Source: Akkermansiaceae bacterium
GTDB taxonomy: Bacteria > Verrucomicrobiota > Verrucomicrobiia > Verrucomicrobiales > Akkermansiaceae
NCBI GenBank assembly: GCA_025457665.1
Contig: JALOTY010000029.1
Span: forward strand, 1-47,250
Direction: 5' to 3'
Length of the DNA: 47,250 nucleotides
In this document: piece after piece, positions 1 to 8,555 of the stretch
How the letters are laid out: every line of letters begins with the position of its first letter
Position numbering within the stretch: the stretch's first letter is position 1
Notes under the pieces: model-generated
Told to the model about the DNA's origin: nothing
Database searches by the model: none
What the model saw: the letters and a program-made list of their open reading frames with translations, nothing else
Program-made: the position numbers and the translations under genes

Positions 1-139
1 GGACGATGGGGAGATCGACCCCGGATTGCTCGGCGATGACGTGGAAAGGATGTTGATGGAAACCGGCGACGAGGTCCTCGGAAACAGCGAGAATGCGGGC
101 GTTGATGGGATCAGAATGCTCGACGGGCACGGTTTGCAT
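1..139 (-). CDS. N-terminal fragment of a probable Lrp/AsnC-like or sirohaem-decarboxylase-like protein (runs off the window)
   Basis: Only the first 46 codons are visible, from an ATG at 139 on the minus strand; the rest lies beyond position 1. The stretch holds a short polar N-terminus followed by a pattern of the type GFHQHPFHVIAEQSGVDLPI. A Phe/Pro-rich turn, then IA and a Gly-containing helix, is the layout of the N-terminal winged-helix of Lrp/AsnC regulators and of AhbA/AhbB-type sirohaem decarboxylases. That match is from memory of the family, and too little sequence is present to decide. It is divergent from the globin at 248 with a gap of about 108 bases, so the two may share a control region. 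The family call is an inference; that a coding start is here is fairly likely. Confidence 0.4.
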   Translation of the reverse strand, partial: MQTVPVEHSDPINARILAVSEDLVAGFHQHPFHVIAEQSGVDLPIV

Positions 140-247
140 GGGGGGAAACTAGTGGGGGTGAGAGGGGCGCGCCATGCCGAAATGGTGGGAATTTCCGCGG
201 GATTTTGGCGAGAGGATGCGAAGCCGGGAAAGGGAGGCAGGTGCAAC

Positions 248-652
248 ATGGTCAGCATGGAATCCAGCAGCAGCCATTTGTATGAGAGGCTTGGTGGCGA
301 GATCGGCATCGAGCGTCTGGTGGGCCGGTTTTATGAGCGGGTGCAGGCGGATGAGCATCTGGCACCTTTCTTCGAGCATGTTCCCATGGGACGGCTGAAG
401 ATGATGCAGAAGGAATTTTTCAGCGAAGCAGTGGGCGGCCCCTTGTATTACACGGGTCGATCGCTGCGCCAGGTGCATGCCGGCCGGGGGATCCGCAAGG
501 AGGACTTGCGACGGTTCACGGGGCACCTGGTCGCGACTTTGAAGGAGGCGGAAAAGGAGCTGGGCATCAGCCCGCAGGAGACGCATGCGATTTACAGCCG
601 GATCGCGATCGAGGCGGACCGGATCACGGATGATGTGACCGAGTCCGCCTGA
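248..652 (+). CDS. glbN: Truncated (2/2) haemoglobin, group I
   Basis: A 134-residue protein that should bind haem b and handle O2 or NO in the cytoplasm. It begins with the typical YERLGGEIGIERLV segment (about residues 12-25), has Tyr29 in GRFYERV at the expected B10 ligand-network position, the conserved GGPLYYTGR loop (63-71), and His77 in LRQVHAGRGI as the proximal F8 haem ligand. The length matches group I truncated globins (115-135 residues). The reading frame is open further upstream, but homology starts here; ATG 248 follows a purine-rich GGGAGGCAGG and ATG 257 is an alternative. The divergent neighbour at 1-139 looks like an Lrp-like or sirohaem-decarboxylase-like protein, which would suit a haem or NO link, but that is inference. 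Confidence 0.9.
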   Translation: MVSMESSSSHLYERLGGEIGIERLVGRFYERVQADEHLAPFFEHVPMGRLKMMQKEFFSEAVGGPLYYTGRSLRQVHAGRGIRKEDLRRFTGHLVATLKEAEKELGISPQETHAIYSRIAIEADRITDDVTESA

Positions 653-661
653 GCGAGGATT

Positions 662-1981
662 TCAGGCCCCGCCTTGAAGGTGCTTTTCAAGCCAGTCGAG
701 GGCGGCGTCGCGATCGGTGAGGCGGCCTTCAAGCTGTTCGGTTTGCGCGGCATCGAGGATGTCCCGAAAGCCCGGTCCGGGTGTGAGGCCGCGGTCGATA
801 AGGTCACGGCCACTGAGGAAGGGCTGCGGAATGATGGGGGCGTGGGAGAACTCTTCCTGTTTGCTACGAAGGAAATCGTAGTTGTCGGTGAAGCCGTTCG
901 ATGAAGCGCAATCGACCCGGTGGAGTTCGAGTTCGTGAGGAAAGGTCGGCGCGGCCATGAATTGTTTCAAGCGGGCCAGGCGCATCTCCTGGACGTGCAT
1001 GAACTTCATGTGGCGCGAGACCATGAAGGTGGCGTCTTCGATGACTTGATTCGGATACTTCAGGCGGCGGAGGATCTCGGTGGTCATTTCGGCACCGAGG
1101 GCATCGTGGCCGTTGAAACGGATGCGGCCGGTTTCATCGATGCTGCGAGTGGGGGGCTTGGCGATATCGTGAAGGAGGACGGCGAGGCAAAGGGGAAGGG
1201 GCGCATCGGGATCGAGGAGATCGAGCATGATGCGGGTGTGGATGAAGACATCGCCCTCGGGATGCCATTGGGGAGGCTGGTCGCAGCCGATGAGGGCGCG
1301 GATTTCGGGCAGGAAGACATCGATGAGTCCGGCATCCGTGAGCAGGGAAAGTCCCAGGCCGCGGCGGGGACCGGTGAGGATGCGGGAGAATTCATCGCGG
1401 ATCCTCTCGATGGAGATGCGGGAGAGCGTGGGTGCGAGTGCGACGATGGCAGCCCAGGTGTCCGGATGGATTTCAAAGCCGAGGCGGGTGGCGAAGCGGA
1501 TGGCGCGAAGGAGGCGCAGGCCATCTTCGCGAAAACGTTCCGAGGGATTTCCGACGGTGCGCAGGATGCCTGCGCGGAGGTCGGTGAGGCCACCGGTGTG
1601 ATCGATGATTTCACCGGTGACCGGGTCTTGGAAAAGGGCGTTGATGGTGAAGTCGCGGCGGGCGGCGTCTTCGGACGGGGTGGAAAAAGTGACGGACTCC
1701 GGGCGGCGGCCATCGTGATAGGAACCATCCGTGCGGAAGGTGGCGATCTCCGTGGCGTGATGGTGATGGCGGACGATGACGACGCCGAAGTGGGCACCGA
1801 CTTCATTGGCACCGGGGAAGAGTTGGACGAGTTCGGCGGGAGTGGCCGAGGTGGCGATATCGAAGTCCTTGGGCTCGACTCCGAGGATGGTGTCGCGCAC
1901 GCAACCGCCCGCAAAGAGGGCGGTGTGGCCGGCCGTTTTCAAGCGGAGGGCGAGATCAGTGGCGGATTCGCGGGGAGACAT
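662..1981 (-). CDS. cca: CCA tRNA nucleotidyltransferase / poly(A) polymerase family protein with HD domain
   Basis: A 439-residue class II nucleotidyltransferase that adds or repairs the 3' CCA of tRNAs. Seen directly: GGCVRD at residues 25-30, the catalytic DxD in DFDIAT (39-44), RRDFTINAL at 108-116, the ERFREDGLRLLRAIRFA nucleotide-binding helix (about 148-164), and an HD-domain motif LLHDIAKPP at 269-277, which in this family gives phosphohydrolase activity. The start chosen (ATG 1981, MSPRES) leaves the usual short N-terminus before GGCVRD; an in-frame ATG at 2086 would add 35 residues without family resemblance. It may be a true CCA-adding enzyme or an A-adding or poly(A) polymerase paralogue; sequence alone does not separate these. 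A 174-base gap with no visible gene lies between it and gatB. Confidence 0.9.
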   Translation of the reverse strand: MSPRESATDLALRLKTAGHTALFAGGCVRDTILGVEPKDFDIATSATPAELVQLFPGANEVGAHFGVVIVRHHHHATEIATFRTDGSYHDGRRPESVTFSTPSEDAARRDFTINALFQDPVTGEIIDHTGGLTDLRAGILRTVGNPSERFREDGLRLLRAIRFATRLGFEIHPDTWAAIVALAPTLSRISIERIRDEFSRILTGPRRGLGLSLLTDAGLIDVFLPEIRALIGCDQPPQWHPEGDVFIHTRIMLDLLDPDAPLPLCLAVLLHDIAKPPTRSIDETGRIRFNGHDALGAEMTTEILRRLKYPNQVIEDATFMVSRHMKFMHVQEMRLARLKQFMAAPTFPHELELHRVDCASSNGFTDNYDFLRSKQEEFSHAPIIPQPFLSGRDLIDRGLTPGPGFRDILDAAQTEQLEGRLTDRDAALDWLEKHLQGGA

Positions 1982-2155
1982 GGAGGAGAAGGTCCGATCA
2001 GGACCGGTGGAAAGTGGCGATGAATTCGCAAACCCATTCCTCATCGGCATCGAAGCCGCTGCTGGGCGTGGGCGGGTGATCCACAAGGTCGGGTCGCTTG
2101 AGAGCTGGAACGTTTATCTCAGACGACGGATTTCGTTCCGGGCATCCGGATTGTC

Positions 2156-3613
2156 TCACCCCAGCAGTTTTTTCTGAAGGATCTCGGTGATTTGTTTGGG
2201 GTTGGCTTTGCCTTTGGAGAGTTTCATCACCTGGCCGGTGAGGAAGTTGATGAGTTTGGCATTGCCGGCCTGGATGTCGGCCACTTCCTTGGGATTGGCG
2301 GTGATGGCTTCGTCGCAGAAGGCTTCGAGGTCGGAGGCATCGGCGGGTTCGAAGCCCATGTCACGCGCGACAGCGGCGGGGTCGAGGTTGGGGTTTTCGA
2401 AGAGCGCGAGGAGAACCTCTTTCGCCTGATTCAGGGCAAGTTGGCCGGACTCGACAAGCGTGAGGAGTGAGGCGGTTTTTTCGGCGGCAACGGGGCAGTC
2501 GGCGATGGCGATGGCGCGTTCGTTGAGGAGACCGAGGAGGGTGTTGAGCAGGAAGTTCGCGGCTTTTTTCCCCGGGATGCGGGGATCGGCGGCGAGGGTT
2601 TCGAAGTACGATGCCAATGGTAGATCGGCCGCGAGCACGGAGGCATCGTAAGCGGTGATGCCGAAGTCCGATTCGTATCGCGCGGCGCGTTCGTGCGGGC
2701 GCTCGACGACGAGGGGTCGGACTTTTTCCAGCAGGGGGGCGGTGTGGATGGGCAGGAGGTCGGGGCAGGGGAAATAGCGGTAGTCGTGGGCGTCTTCCTT
2801 GGTCCGGAGGAGCTGGGATTCCCCGCGGTCGTCATCCCAGCGGCGGGTGGACTGGATTTGTTCGATGCCCATGGCGAGTTCCTCGGACTGGCGGGCGATT
2901 TCAAAATCGATGGCGCGGCGGACGGCGGAGATGGAGTTGAGGTTTTTCAGTTCGATGCGGTTGCCGTAGGGATCGGATTCCTTGCGGCGGATGGAGATGT
3001 TCACATCGCAACGGAGTTGGCCTTTTTCCATATCGGCATCGGACACGCCGCCTTGCTGGAGGATCATCTGGAGGGAACGCAGGAAGGCGAAGGCCTCGGC
3101 GGAGGACTGGAGATCAGGCTCGGAGACGATTTCCATGAGGGGTGTGCCGGCGCGGTTGAAATCGATGATCGACGAGGTGCCGAGGTGGGTGGATTTGGCG
3201 ACGTCTTCCTCGAGGTGGATGCGGTTGAGGCGGACCTTGAGGCCCGGGCGGGCGATGTTTTTGCGGACGTCGGTGGGATAATTGAAATCATACACCGGGA
3301 CCAGGCCGCCGAGGCAGAGCGGGCGGTCCATCTGGGTGGTCTGATAGTTTTTCGGCATGTCCGGATAAAAGTAATTCTTCCGGTCCCAATGCGAGATTTC
3401 GGGTGAGCCGCAATCGAGCAAGAGTCCGGCAAGAAGAGTCTTTTCAATCGCGTGCTGGTTGAGCACGGGAAGCGCTCCGGGGAGGCCGAGGCAGACCGGG
3501 CAGGTGTGGGTGTTCGGCTCATCCGCGAAGGAGGTTTCGCAGGCGCAGAACATCTTGGTGCGGGTTTTGACCTGGCAGTGGACTTCGAGACCGATGGTGA
3601 CGAGGAAGGACAT
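2156..3613 (-). CDS. gatB: Aspartyl/glutamyl-tRNA amidotransferase subunit B
   Basis: A 485-residue GatB, the subunit of GatCAB that binds and phosphorylates misacylated Glu-tRNAGln or Asp-tRNAAsn for amidation with ammonia from GatA. Seen: the N-terminal TIGLEVHCQVKTRTKMFC, the zinc-type cysteines CACETSF and TCPVCLGLPGALPVLN, the kinase-core IHLEEDVAKSTH and DFNRAGTPLMEIVSEPD segments, and the C-terminal YqeY-like tRNA-binding tail ending KANPKQITEILQKKLLG. The start is ATG 3613 because homology begins at MSFLVTIGLEVH; the frame stays open further upstream only because the GCTGAAAN repeat has no stops on this strand. gatA and gatC are not in the window. No Shine-Dalgarno is visible: the start codon abuts the pyrimidine-rich repeat. 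Confidence 0.95.
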   Translation of the reverse strand: MSFLVTIGLEVHCQVKTRTKMFCACETSFADEPNTHTCPVCLGLPGALPVLNQHAIEKTLLAGLLLDCGSPEISHWDRKNYFYPDMPKNYQTTQMDRPLCLGGLVPVYDFNYPTDVRKNIARPGLKVRLNRIHLEEDVAKSTHLGTSSIIDFNRAGTPLMEIVSEPDLQSSAEAFAFLRSLQMILQQGGVSDADMEKGQLRCDVNISIRRKESDPYGNRIELKNLNSISAVRRAIDFEIARQSEELAMGIEQIQSTRRWDDDRGESQLLRTKEDAHDYRYFPCPDLLPIHTAPLLEKVRPLVVERPHERAARYESDFGITAYDASVLAADLPLASYFETLAADPRIPGKKAANFLLNTLLGLLNERAIAIADCPVAAEKTASLLTLVESGQLALNQAKEVLLALFENPNLDPAAVARDMGFEPADASDLEAFCDEAITANPKEVADIQAGNAKLINFLTGQVMKLSKGKANPKQITEILQKKLLG

Positions 3614-3619
3614 GGGTGG

Positions 3620-3694
3620 AAAAGCTGAAAAGCTGAAAGGCTGAAATGCTGAAATGCTGAAATGCTGAAAGGGCTGAAGGGCTGAAGGGCTGAG
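3620..3694. repeat. GCTGAAAN 8-bp tandem repeat, block A (between the CvpA-like gene and gatB)
   Basis: About nine imperfect copies of GCTGAAAN in direct array, mostly spaced exactly 8 bases, degenerating at the right end to GCTGAAGG. The array fills nearly all of the space between the CvpA-like stop codon (3717) and the gatB start codon (3613). Read on the mRNA strand it is a pyrimidine-rich TTTCAGC run that enters the gatB start directly. The same unit recurs at 4497-4576 and 12675-12742. Confidence 0.95.
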
Positions 3695-3716
3695 ATTGGG
3701 GGGAGTGGAGGGGCGG

Positions 3717-4493
3717 TTAGAGGTCGGCTTGGGCGAGGACTTCGCGGAGGTTATCGTTTTCGAGCAGGCGGTCGAGTTTCGGGTCGCGGAGGATTTCGGA
3801 ATAGCGGCCTTGGAGGGCGAGTTCGCGGAGTTGGGGGTCGGAGAGGATGATGTCGCGGATCTGGGATTCCTCCAGCACGGCGACGGCCTTGGGTGGCGGG
3901 TCATCGGCGGTGGCAATGAGTTTCACGAGGTTCAGACGGGAATCGGCGGTGAGGGGATCGATGGTGGTGAACCAATCCTTGGGCAGGGCTTGATCGATGC
4001 TTTCCTTGATCTGGGCGAGGAAGGGGGTGTGGTCGGGGAGGTTGGGGGATTCGACGAAATTGCGGATTTCGGCGAGGGATCCGGCGTGGCGGAGGAAGGT
4101 GGCACCGAAAAACCAGATCGCGGAGGTGGGGATGAGGGCGAGGAGGAGGCGGAGGCCGAGTCGGATGGGCAAACTGCCCGAGGGGGTCTCGTCGGAGGCC
4201 TTCTGGCCGTAGGGGCTGGCGATGATTTTGGCGATTTTCCGGATGAGGAAAAAGGTGGACAGGAAGGCGGCGAGGGGGAGGCCGACCGTGATGGGGGCGA
4301 TGGATTTTCCGAACCAATCGAAGGAAATTGCGGGGGCCTTTTGCCAGACTTCGAAGCCGATCCACGCACTGACAGCGAGCACGGCGGTCCCGATGAGCAT
4401 GCGGGTGAGCCCGCGGAGCATCACGAACCCGGCGCAGGCCGCGAAGATCACCAACGCGGCGGTGCCAAGGCTGATCTGCGGGATGGAGTCCAT
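3717..4493 (-). CDS. CvpA-like multi-pass membrane protein
   Basis: A 258-residue membrane protein. The first part is strongly hydrophobic: helices around residues 9-24 (LGTAALVIFAACAGFV), 32-45, 63-85 and 110-130, with the short charged loops seen in CvpA/colicin V production family proteins. The C-terminal 120 residues are soluble and charged, with repeated RDIILSDPQLRELALQ-like short helices that recall peptidoglycan-associated coiled regions. The family assignment is moderate and inferred from topology plus the N-terminal GLTRMLIG-type loop. The start ATG 4493 is chosen because the sequence upstream in frame is only the GCTGAAAN repeat. It lies between aroC and gatB on the same strand and is probably co-transcribed. 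Confidence 0.6.
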   Translation of the reverse strand: MDSIPQISLGTAALVIFAACAGFVMLRGLTRMLIGTAVLAVSAWIGFEVWQKAPAISFDWFGKSIAPITVGLPLAAFLSTFFLIRKIAKIIASPYGQKASDETPSGSLPIRLGLRLLLALIPTSAIWFFGATFLRHAGSLAEIRNFVESPNLPDHTPFLAQIKESIDQALPKDWFTTIDPLTADSRLNLVKLIATADDPPPKAVAVLEESQIRDIILSDPQLRELALQGRYSEILRDPKLDRLLENDNLREVLAQADL

Positions 4494-4496
4494 GGG

Positions 4497-4576
4497 AAAA
4501 GCTGAAAAGCTGAAAAGCTGAAAAGCTGAAAAGCTGAAATTGAGAGGAGGGAGAGGTGGAAAGGCTGAAATGCTGA
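4497..4576. repeat. GCTGAAAN 8-bp tandem repeat, block B (between aroC and the CvpA-like gene)
   Basis: Five near-identical units (AAAAGCTG) at 4497-4540, a purine-rich interruption of about 18 bases at 4541-4558, then two more degenerate units to 4576. Together they occupy almost the entire gap between the aroC stop codon (4582-4584) and the CvpA-like start codon (4493). The unit orientation on the plus strand is the same as in blocks A and C. Both A and the second part of B are preceded by GTGGAAA, a hint of a shared flank. Confidence 0.95.
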
Positions 4577-4581
4577 GGGGT

Positions 4582-5661
4582 TCAGGATTTTGTTTTCTGG
4601 CGGAGCAGGTGGTCGCAGAGGACGAGGGCGGCCATGTTATCGACCATGGGGACGGCGCGGGGGAGGACGCAGGCATCGTGGCGGCCTTTGCCTTTGAGTT
4701 CGGTGTTTTCGCCGCTGCTGGTGACCGTTTCCTGGGGGGTCATGATGGTGGCGGTGGGTTTGAAGGCGACGCGGAAGAGGATGTTTTCGCCGTTGGAAAT
4801 GCCGCCCTGAATGCCGCCGGAGCGGTTGCTGGTGGTGCGGACGCGGCCATCGATCATGCGGTAAGGGTCGTTGTGCTCGCTGCCGGTCATGCGGGAACCG
4901 GCGAAACCGGAGCCGATTTCGAAGCCCTTGGTGGCGGGGAGGGACATCATGGCTTTGGCCAGTTCGGCTTCGAGTTTATCGAAGACCGGCTCGCCGAGTC
5001 CGGGCGGGCAGCCGCGGATGACGCATTCGACAACACCGCCGACGGAATTTCCCTGACTGCGGATTTCCTTGATGCGTTCGATCATTTTTTCTGCCGCCAC
5101 CGGGTCGCCGGTGCGGATAATGTTGGATTCGATTTGATCGAGCGTGACGGTGTCGGGATCGACGTGGGCATCGATATCATGGATCGATTTCACCCACGCG
5201 AGGATTTCGATTTCCGGGGCGAGGTGGGCGATGATTTGTCGGGCGACGGCACCGGCGGCGACGCGGCCGATGGTTTCGCGGGCCGAGGCGCGTCCGCCGC
5301 CGGAGAGGGCGCGGATGCCGTATTTCGCATCGTAGGTGTAGTCGGCATGGGAGGGCCGGTATTTCACGGCCATTTCATCGTAGGATCCGGGGCGCTGGTC
5401 TTCGTTGCGGACAAGGATGGCGATGGGCGTGCCAAGGCTGAGGCCGTCCTGGACGCCGGAGAGGATGCTGGCGGTATCGGACTCCTTGCGGGGAGTGACG
5501 ATCTCCGACTGGCCGGGGCGGCGGCGGTCGAGTTCGTGCTGGATGATTTCCTCGGTCACGGGGATGCGGGGCGGGCAGCCATCGATGACGACGCCAATGC
5601 CGCCGCCGTGGGATTCGCCGAAGGTGCTGATGCGGAAAATGTGGCCGAAGCTGGACGACAT
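4582..5661 (-). CDS. aroC: Chorismate synthase
   Basis: A 359-residue enzyme that converts 5-enolpyruvylshikimate-3-phosphate to chorismate using reduced FMN, the last step of the shikimate pathway. Family signatures seen: [19 protein letters not shown] at the N-terminus with the conserved [56 protein letters not shown] (active-site Arg and Ser), and near the C-terminus [17 protein letters not shown] and the [14 protein letters not shown] block. Length is typical. The start ATG 5661 gives the expected MSSSFGH N-terminus; the extra in-frame codons upstream have no family resemblance. It probably heads a minus-strand unit aroC, CvpA-like, gatB, whose gaps carry the GCTGAAAN repeat. Confidence 0.96.
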   Translation of the reverse strand: MSSSFGHIFRISTFGESHGGGIGVVIDGCPPRIPVTEEIIQHELDRRRPGQSEIVTPRKESDTASILSGVQDGLSLGTPIAILVRNEDQRPGSYDEMAVKYRPSHADYTYDAKYGIRALSGGGRASARETIGRVAAGAVARQIIAHLAPEIEILAWVKSIHDIDAHVDPDTVTLDQIESNIIRTGDPVAAEKMIERIKEIRSQGNSVGGVVECVIRGCPPGLGEPVFDKLEAELAKAMMSLPATKGFEIGSGFAGSRMTGSEHNDPYRMIDGRVRTTSNRSGGIQGGISNGENILFRVAFKPTATIMTPQETVTSSGENTELKGKGRHDACVLPRAVPMVDNMAALVLCDHLLRQKTKS

Positions 5662-5749
5662 GGGCGGGAGTGTAGGTGGCGGGCGGCGGGTGCGAAGCGC
5701 GAATTCGGGATTCGACATCGGGGTGGCGGGATTTCTAGAGTCGGGGGTG

Positions 5750-7435
5750 ATGTCTGAGCTGCGGTGGATGGTCGGGTTTTTCTTTTTCGTAGGAGTTTCG
5801 TGGGCGAAGGCGGCCGTTTATGGGCCGGTGGTGCAATGGTCGGCGCGGCCGGAGAGCGAGGCCTCCGTCCGCTGGCTGGAAGCTGCCGGGCCGACGGGTG
5901 GGTGGCAGAAGGGGCGGGCGGGATTTGGCTATGGGGATGATGACGACCGCACGGTGATTTCCGGGATGGAGGGGAGATTTGACCGCGTGCATTTGCGGCA
6001 GCGGATCCGTCTGCCCAAAGGGATTCCCGCCGGGGCGAAATGGGTGTTGCGGGCACGCTTTGATGATGCGCTGGTGGTTTATTCGGAGGGCAAGGAGGTG
6101 GCCCGGATCAATGCCCGCATCGTGGACGGACGTGAGCAGGTGATTCAAAAGCACGAAGCGGAGAAGTGGGAGGAGTTCGACCTTCCCGGGCCTTTGGTCG
6201 ACGGCGGCGTGTTGGCGGTTTTGGGCTTGAACGATGGTCGGCAAAGCTCGGATTTCAGTTTGGATCTGGAAGTCGTGGTGCGTTGGGAGGGTGGGGAGCA
6301 GGTGGTGGTGAAGGAGGGATCCGAGTGGGAATACCTGGCGGGAGCGGATCCGGATCCGGGCTGGAAAGGGGAAACCGGAACGAAGCGCGAGAGGTCCTCC
6401 GACCTGGCTTTCGGGTATCGTGAAAAAGGGGCTGAGCGATGGCGCGCAGTGGAAGTTCGGAGAACTCCCTTCGGGAAATCCTCTCTCAAGGTTGGTTCCG
6501 CGGATTTGCGGGGTCTGCCAGCGGGAAAGGATATCGAAATCCGTCTTGGGGAGGAGATCCGGGTTTTCCGGACGGCTCCGGAAAAGGCGGAGACCCTGAG
6601 ATTTGTGACCGGTGGGGACATGTATCACACGATCCCGCTGATGGATGCGATGAACCGTCGGGCGGGGCTCGAGGATCCGGTTTTCGCGCTGTTAGGTGGG
6701 GACTTGGCCTACTCGAACAATGAGAATCCGGGACGCTGGTGTGATCTGTTAGAGTCTTGGGATCAGAAGGCGAGGACTCCTGACGGGAGGGTGGTGCCCA
6801 TGGTGGTGGCGATCGGCAATCACGAGGTGGTGGGTGCGGGATATCGACCGCACGATGCACCGGGTCCAAAGGATGCGGATGAGTTTTTCAGTCTGTTCAA
6901 GATGCAGGAAGAGGGGCAGGCGCGACAAGTCATCGACTTTGCCAGCGGATTTTCCCTGGTCCTGCTGGATTCCGGGCACTCGGCCAATCTGGCAAGCCAG
7001 ACTGCATGGCTGGAAAAGACCCTGAAGGAGCGTGGCGAGGTTCGCGGGATGTTTGTGTGTTACCATCGACCCGCATGGGGATGTGGTGCGAAAGAAGATG
7101 CGGTGGATATTCAGAAGTTATGGTGTCCGTTGTTCGATCGATATCGGGTGGACGGCGTTTTCGAGAATGATCATCATGTTTACTCCCGCAGCAAGCCACT
7201 CCGTGGAGGCAAGGTGGATGAGAAGCGTGGCATCCCCTATCTCGGTGCGGGAGCCTGGGGGGTGAACGTGCGGGAAGTTCCTGCCAACGTTTTGAAAATC
7301 CGTCCATGGCTGGAGAAGGCGGAAGCCAAGAACCATCTCTTCACGGTGGTGCTTGATGAACGTGGCTGGACGGCGGTGGCCAAGGAGGCGAATGGCAGGG
7401 AGTTTGATCGAGTGGAGAGGCAGTGGCGGCGGTAA
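5750..7435 (+). CDS. Secreted metallophosphoesterase (calcineurin-like) with an N-terminal accessory domain
   Basis: A 561-residue exported protein. ATG 5750 begins a signal peptide (hydrophobic run at about 6-22 ending in KAAVYG); the earlier in-frame starts overlap aroC. Residues about 55-185 form a beta-rich region ([14 protein letters not shown], then [10 protein letters not shown]) of the type often fused to PVC-group secreted enzymes; residues 205-275 look fibronectin-like. The phosphoesterase domain carries the metal ligands in order: GGDMYH (D290, H293), GGDLAY (D318), GNHE (N357, H358), CYHRP and ENDHHVYSR. It resembles purple acid phosphatase-like enzymes more than nucleases. The substrate is unknown; phosphate release in the periplasm or outside is an inference. 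Confidence 0.85.
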   Translation: MSELRWMVGFFFFVGVSWAKAAVYGPVVQWSARPESEASVRWLEAAGPTGGWQKGRAGFGYGDDDDRTVISGMEGRFDRVHLRQRIRLPKGIPAGAKWVLRARFDDALVVYSEGKEVARINARIVDGREQVIQKHEAEKWEEFDLPGPLVDGGVLAVLGLNDGRQSSDFSLDLEVVVRWEGGEQVVVKEGSEWEYLAGADPDPGWKGETGTKRERSSDLAFGYREKGAERWRAVEVRRTPFGKSSLKVGSADLRGLPAGKDIEIRLGEEIRVFRTAPEKAETLRFVTGGDMYHTIPLMDAMNRRAGLEDPVFALLGGDLAYSNNENPGRWCDLLESWDQKARTPDGRVVPMVVAIGNHEVVGAGYRPHDAPGPKDADEFFSLFKMQEEGQARQVIDFASGFSLVLLDSGHSANLASQTAWLEKTLKERGEVRGMFVCYHRPAWGCGAKEDAVDIQKLWCPLFDRYRVDGVFENDHHVYSRSKPLRGGKVDEKRGIPYLGAGAWGVNVREVPANVLKIRPWLEKAEAKNHLFTVVLDERGWTAVAKEANGREFDRVERQWRR

Positions 7436-7519
7436 AGTCCAAGTTCCAACCTATCCATCCTGGTCCGATTTCCCGGCTGTTCCTTTTCGTCCCTTTCGCG
7501 GATCTCGTTGTTTCTCGGG

Positions 7520-7545
7520 AGACGACAGACTGGAAGACGACAGAC
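7520..7545. repeat. Direct repeat AGACGACAGAC x2
   Basis: Two exact copies of the 11-mer, start-to-start distance 15 bases, separated by TGGA, followed by a partial echo (ATAAGAC). It lies in the gene-free gap downstream of the metallophosphoesterase. Confidence 0.85.
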
Positions 7546-7670
7546 ATAAGACATGAGTAACAGCCACTGCTCCGCGCGGGGTCTTGGGTGGATTCTTTGG
7601 CTTAGGAGGTGTGGCTGCAAGATGCACCCACAACGGACTGCGGCGGGACGCCCCAGCCACGTTTTCGACC

Positions 7671-7688
7671 CATCTACCATCTACCATC
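7671..7688. repeat. Short tandem repeat ATCTACC
   Basis: Two full copies plus a partial third of a 7-base unit (CATCTACCATCTACCATC) in the same gap; too short to assign a function. Confidence 0.7.
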
Positions 7689-7746
7689 GGCTGTTCCTGC
7701 CGAGAATTCCGTGGTCCCCTTTTCTGGAGTTGCTGGGGGATTTGAC

Positions 7747-8199
7747 TTATTCGCGTTGCTTGGAATCGATGAGGATAGTGACGGGGCCATCGTTCATGAG
7801 GGTGACTTTCATGTCGGCGCCGAAGACTCCTCGGCCGATGGGGTGGCCGAGTTCTTTTTCCAACAGGTCGCAGAAGCGCTGATAGAGTGGTTCGGCGTGT
7901 TCGGGGCGGGCGGCGCGGAGGAAGGAGGGGCGGTTGCCTTTTTTTGTGGAGGCATGGAGGGTGAACTGGCTGACGACGATGACCTCACCACCAATGTCCT
8001 GAAGCGCGGAATTCATCAGCCCGGCGTCATCGGCATGAATTCGCATGCGGGCGACCTTGCCGAGGAGCCAGGTGAGATCTTCCTCGCCGTCGGTTTCCTC
8101 GATGCCTAACAGCACGAGGATGCCACGACCGATTTCCGCGACGCAGTGGCCATCGATTTCCACCCGGGCATGGCCCACGCGCTGGACGACGGCCCGCAT
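7747..8199 (-). CDS. dtd: D-aminoacyl-tRNA deacylase
   Basis: A 150-residue Dtd that hydrolyses D-amino acids (and glycine from tRNAAla) off tRNA. Seen: the N-terminal MRAVVQRVGHARVEIDG, the catalytic-pocket SQFTLHAST motif (about residues 77-85), KGNRPSFLRAA, and the C-terminal MNDGPVTILID, whose Gly-Pro is the chirality-proofreading cis-dipeptide (canonical order Gly-cisPro). The length is exactly that of the family. The start ATG 8199 gives the canonical MRAVVQRV; the frame runs on upstream into the rhodanese gene. It is the last gene of a minus-strand set ldt, rhodanese, dtd, with only two bases between the rhodanese stop and this start, so translational coupling is likely. Confidence 0.95.
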   Translation of the reverse strand: MRAVVQRVGHARVEIDGHCVAEIGRGILVLLGIEETDGEEDLTWLLGKVARMRIHADDAGLMNSALQDIGGEVIVVSQFTLHASTKKGNRPSFLRAARPEHAEPLYQRFCDLLEKELGHPIGRGVFGADMKVTLMNDGPVTILIDSKQRE

Positions 8200-8201
8200 G
8201 A

Positions 8202-8555
8202 TCAGTAGCGGGGCAGATCGGGATCGATTTCCACTGACCAGCGGTCGATACCGCCACTCATGGAGAAGCAGGCATGGAGCCCTTGGGCACGGAGCCATCG
8301 GGTAGCCCGCAGGGAGCGCATGCCATGATGGCAATAAACCACGCAGGGGACGCCGGACTCGATCAACGACAGGGCCGACCCGGGGAATTCGGATAAAGGA
8401 ACCAAGCGGGCTCCGGGGAGATGGCAGATCGACCATTCATCGGTCTCCCGGCAGTCCACGAGGACGACCTTGCCAGCGGCGATGTCATCCGCCAGGGCGG
8501 CGACGGAAGATGGCGGGATTTCCTCGGTGCTTGAGGGATCGGGAAGAGAGTTCAT
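8202..8555 (-). CDS. Single-domain rhodanese-like sulfurtransferase
   Basis: A 117-residue single rhodanese domain. Seen: VVLVDCRETDEWSICHLPGARLVPL (the DxRxxxEW...HxxGA signature) and the active-site loop CHHGMRSL, in which the Cys should carry the persulfide; a C-terminal GGIDRWSVEID fits the family. Its start ATG 8555 overlaps the stop codon of the upstream L,D-transpeptidase (ATGA), and its stop is two bases before dtd, so all three are probably one transcript. The physiological sulfur acceptor is unknown. Confidence 0.9.
   Translation of the reverse strand: MNSLPDPSSTEEIPPSSVAALADDIAAGKVVLVDCRETDEWSICHLPGARLVPLSEFPGSALSLIESGVPCVVYCHHGMRSLRATRWLRAQGLHACFSMSGGIDRWSVEIDPDLPRY

Larger units (their letters stand above)
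7436..7746. other. Gene-free region with short direct repeats
   Basis: No convincing gene. It contains a phrase rich in TTTCGT-type words at 7481-7515, two copies of AGACGACAGAC (7520-7530 and 7535-7545), and a doubled 7-mer ATCTACC at 7671-7688. Short open frames exist in several phases but none resembles a protein. No convincing intrinsic terminator was found for the metallophosphoesterase. Confidence 0.6.
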
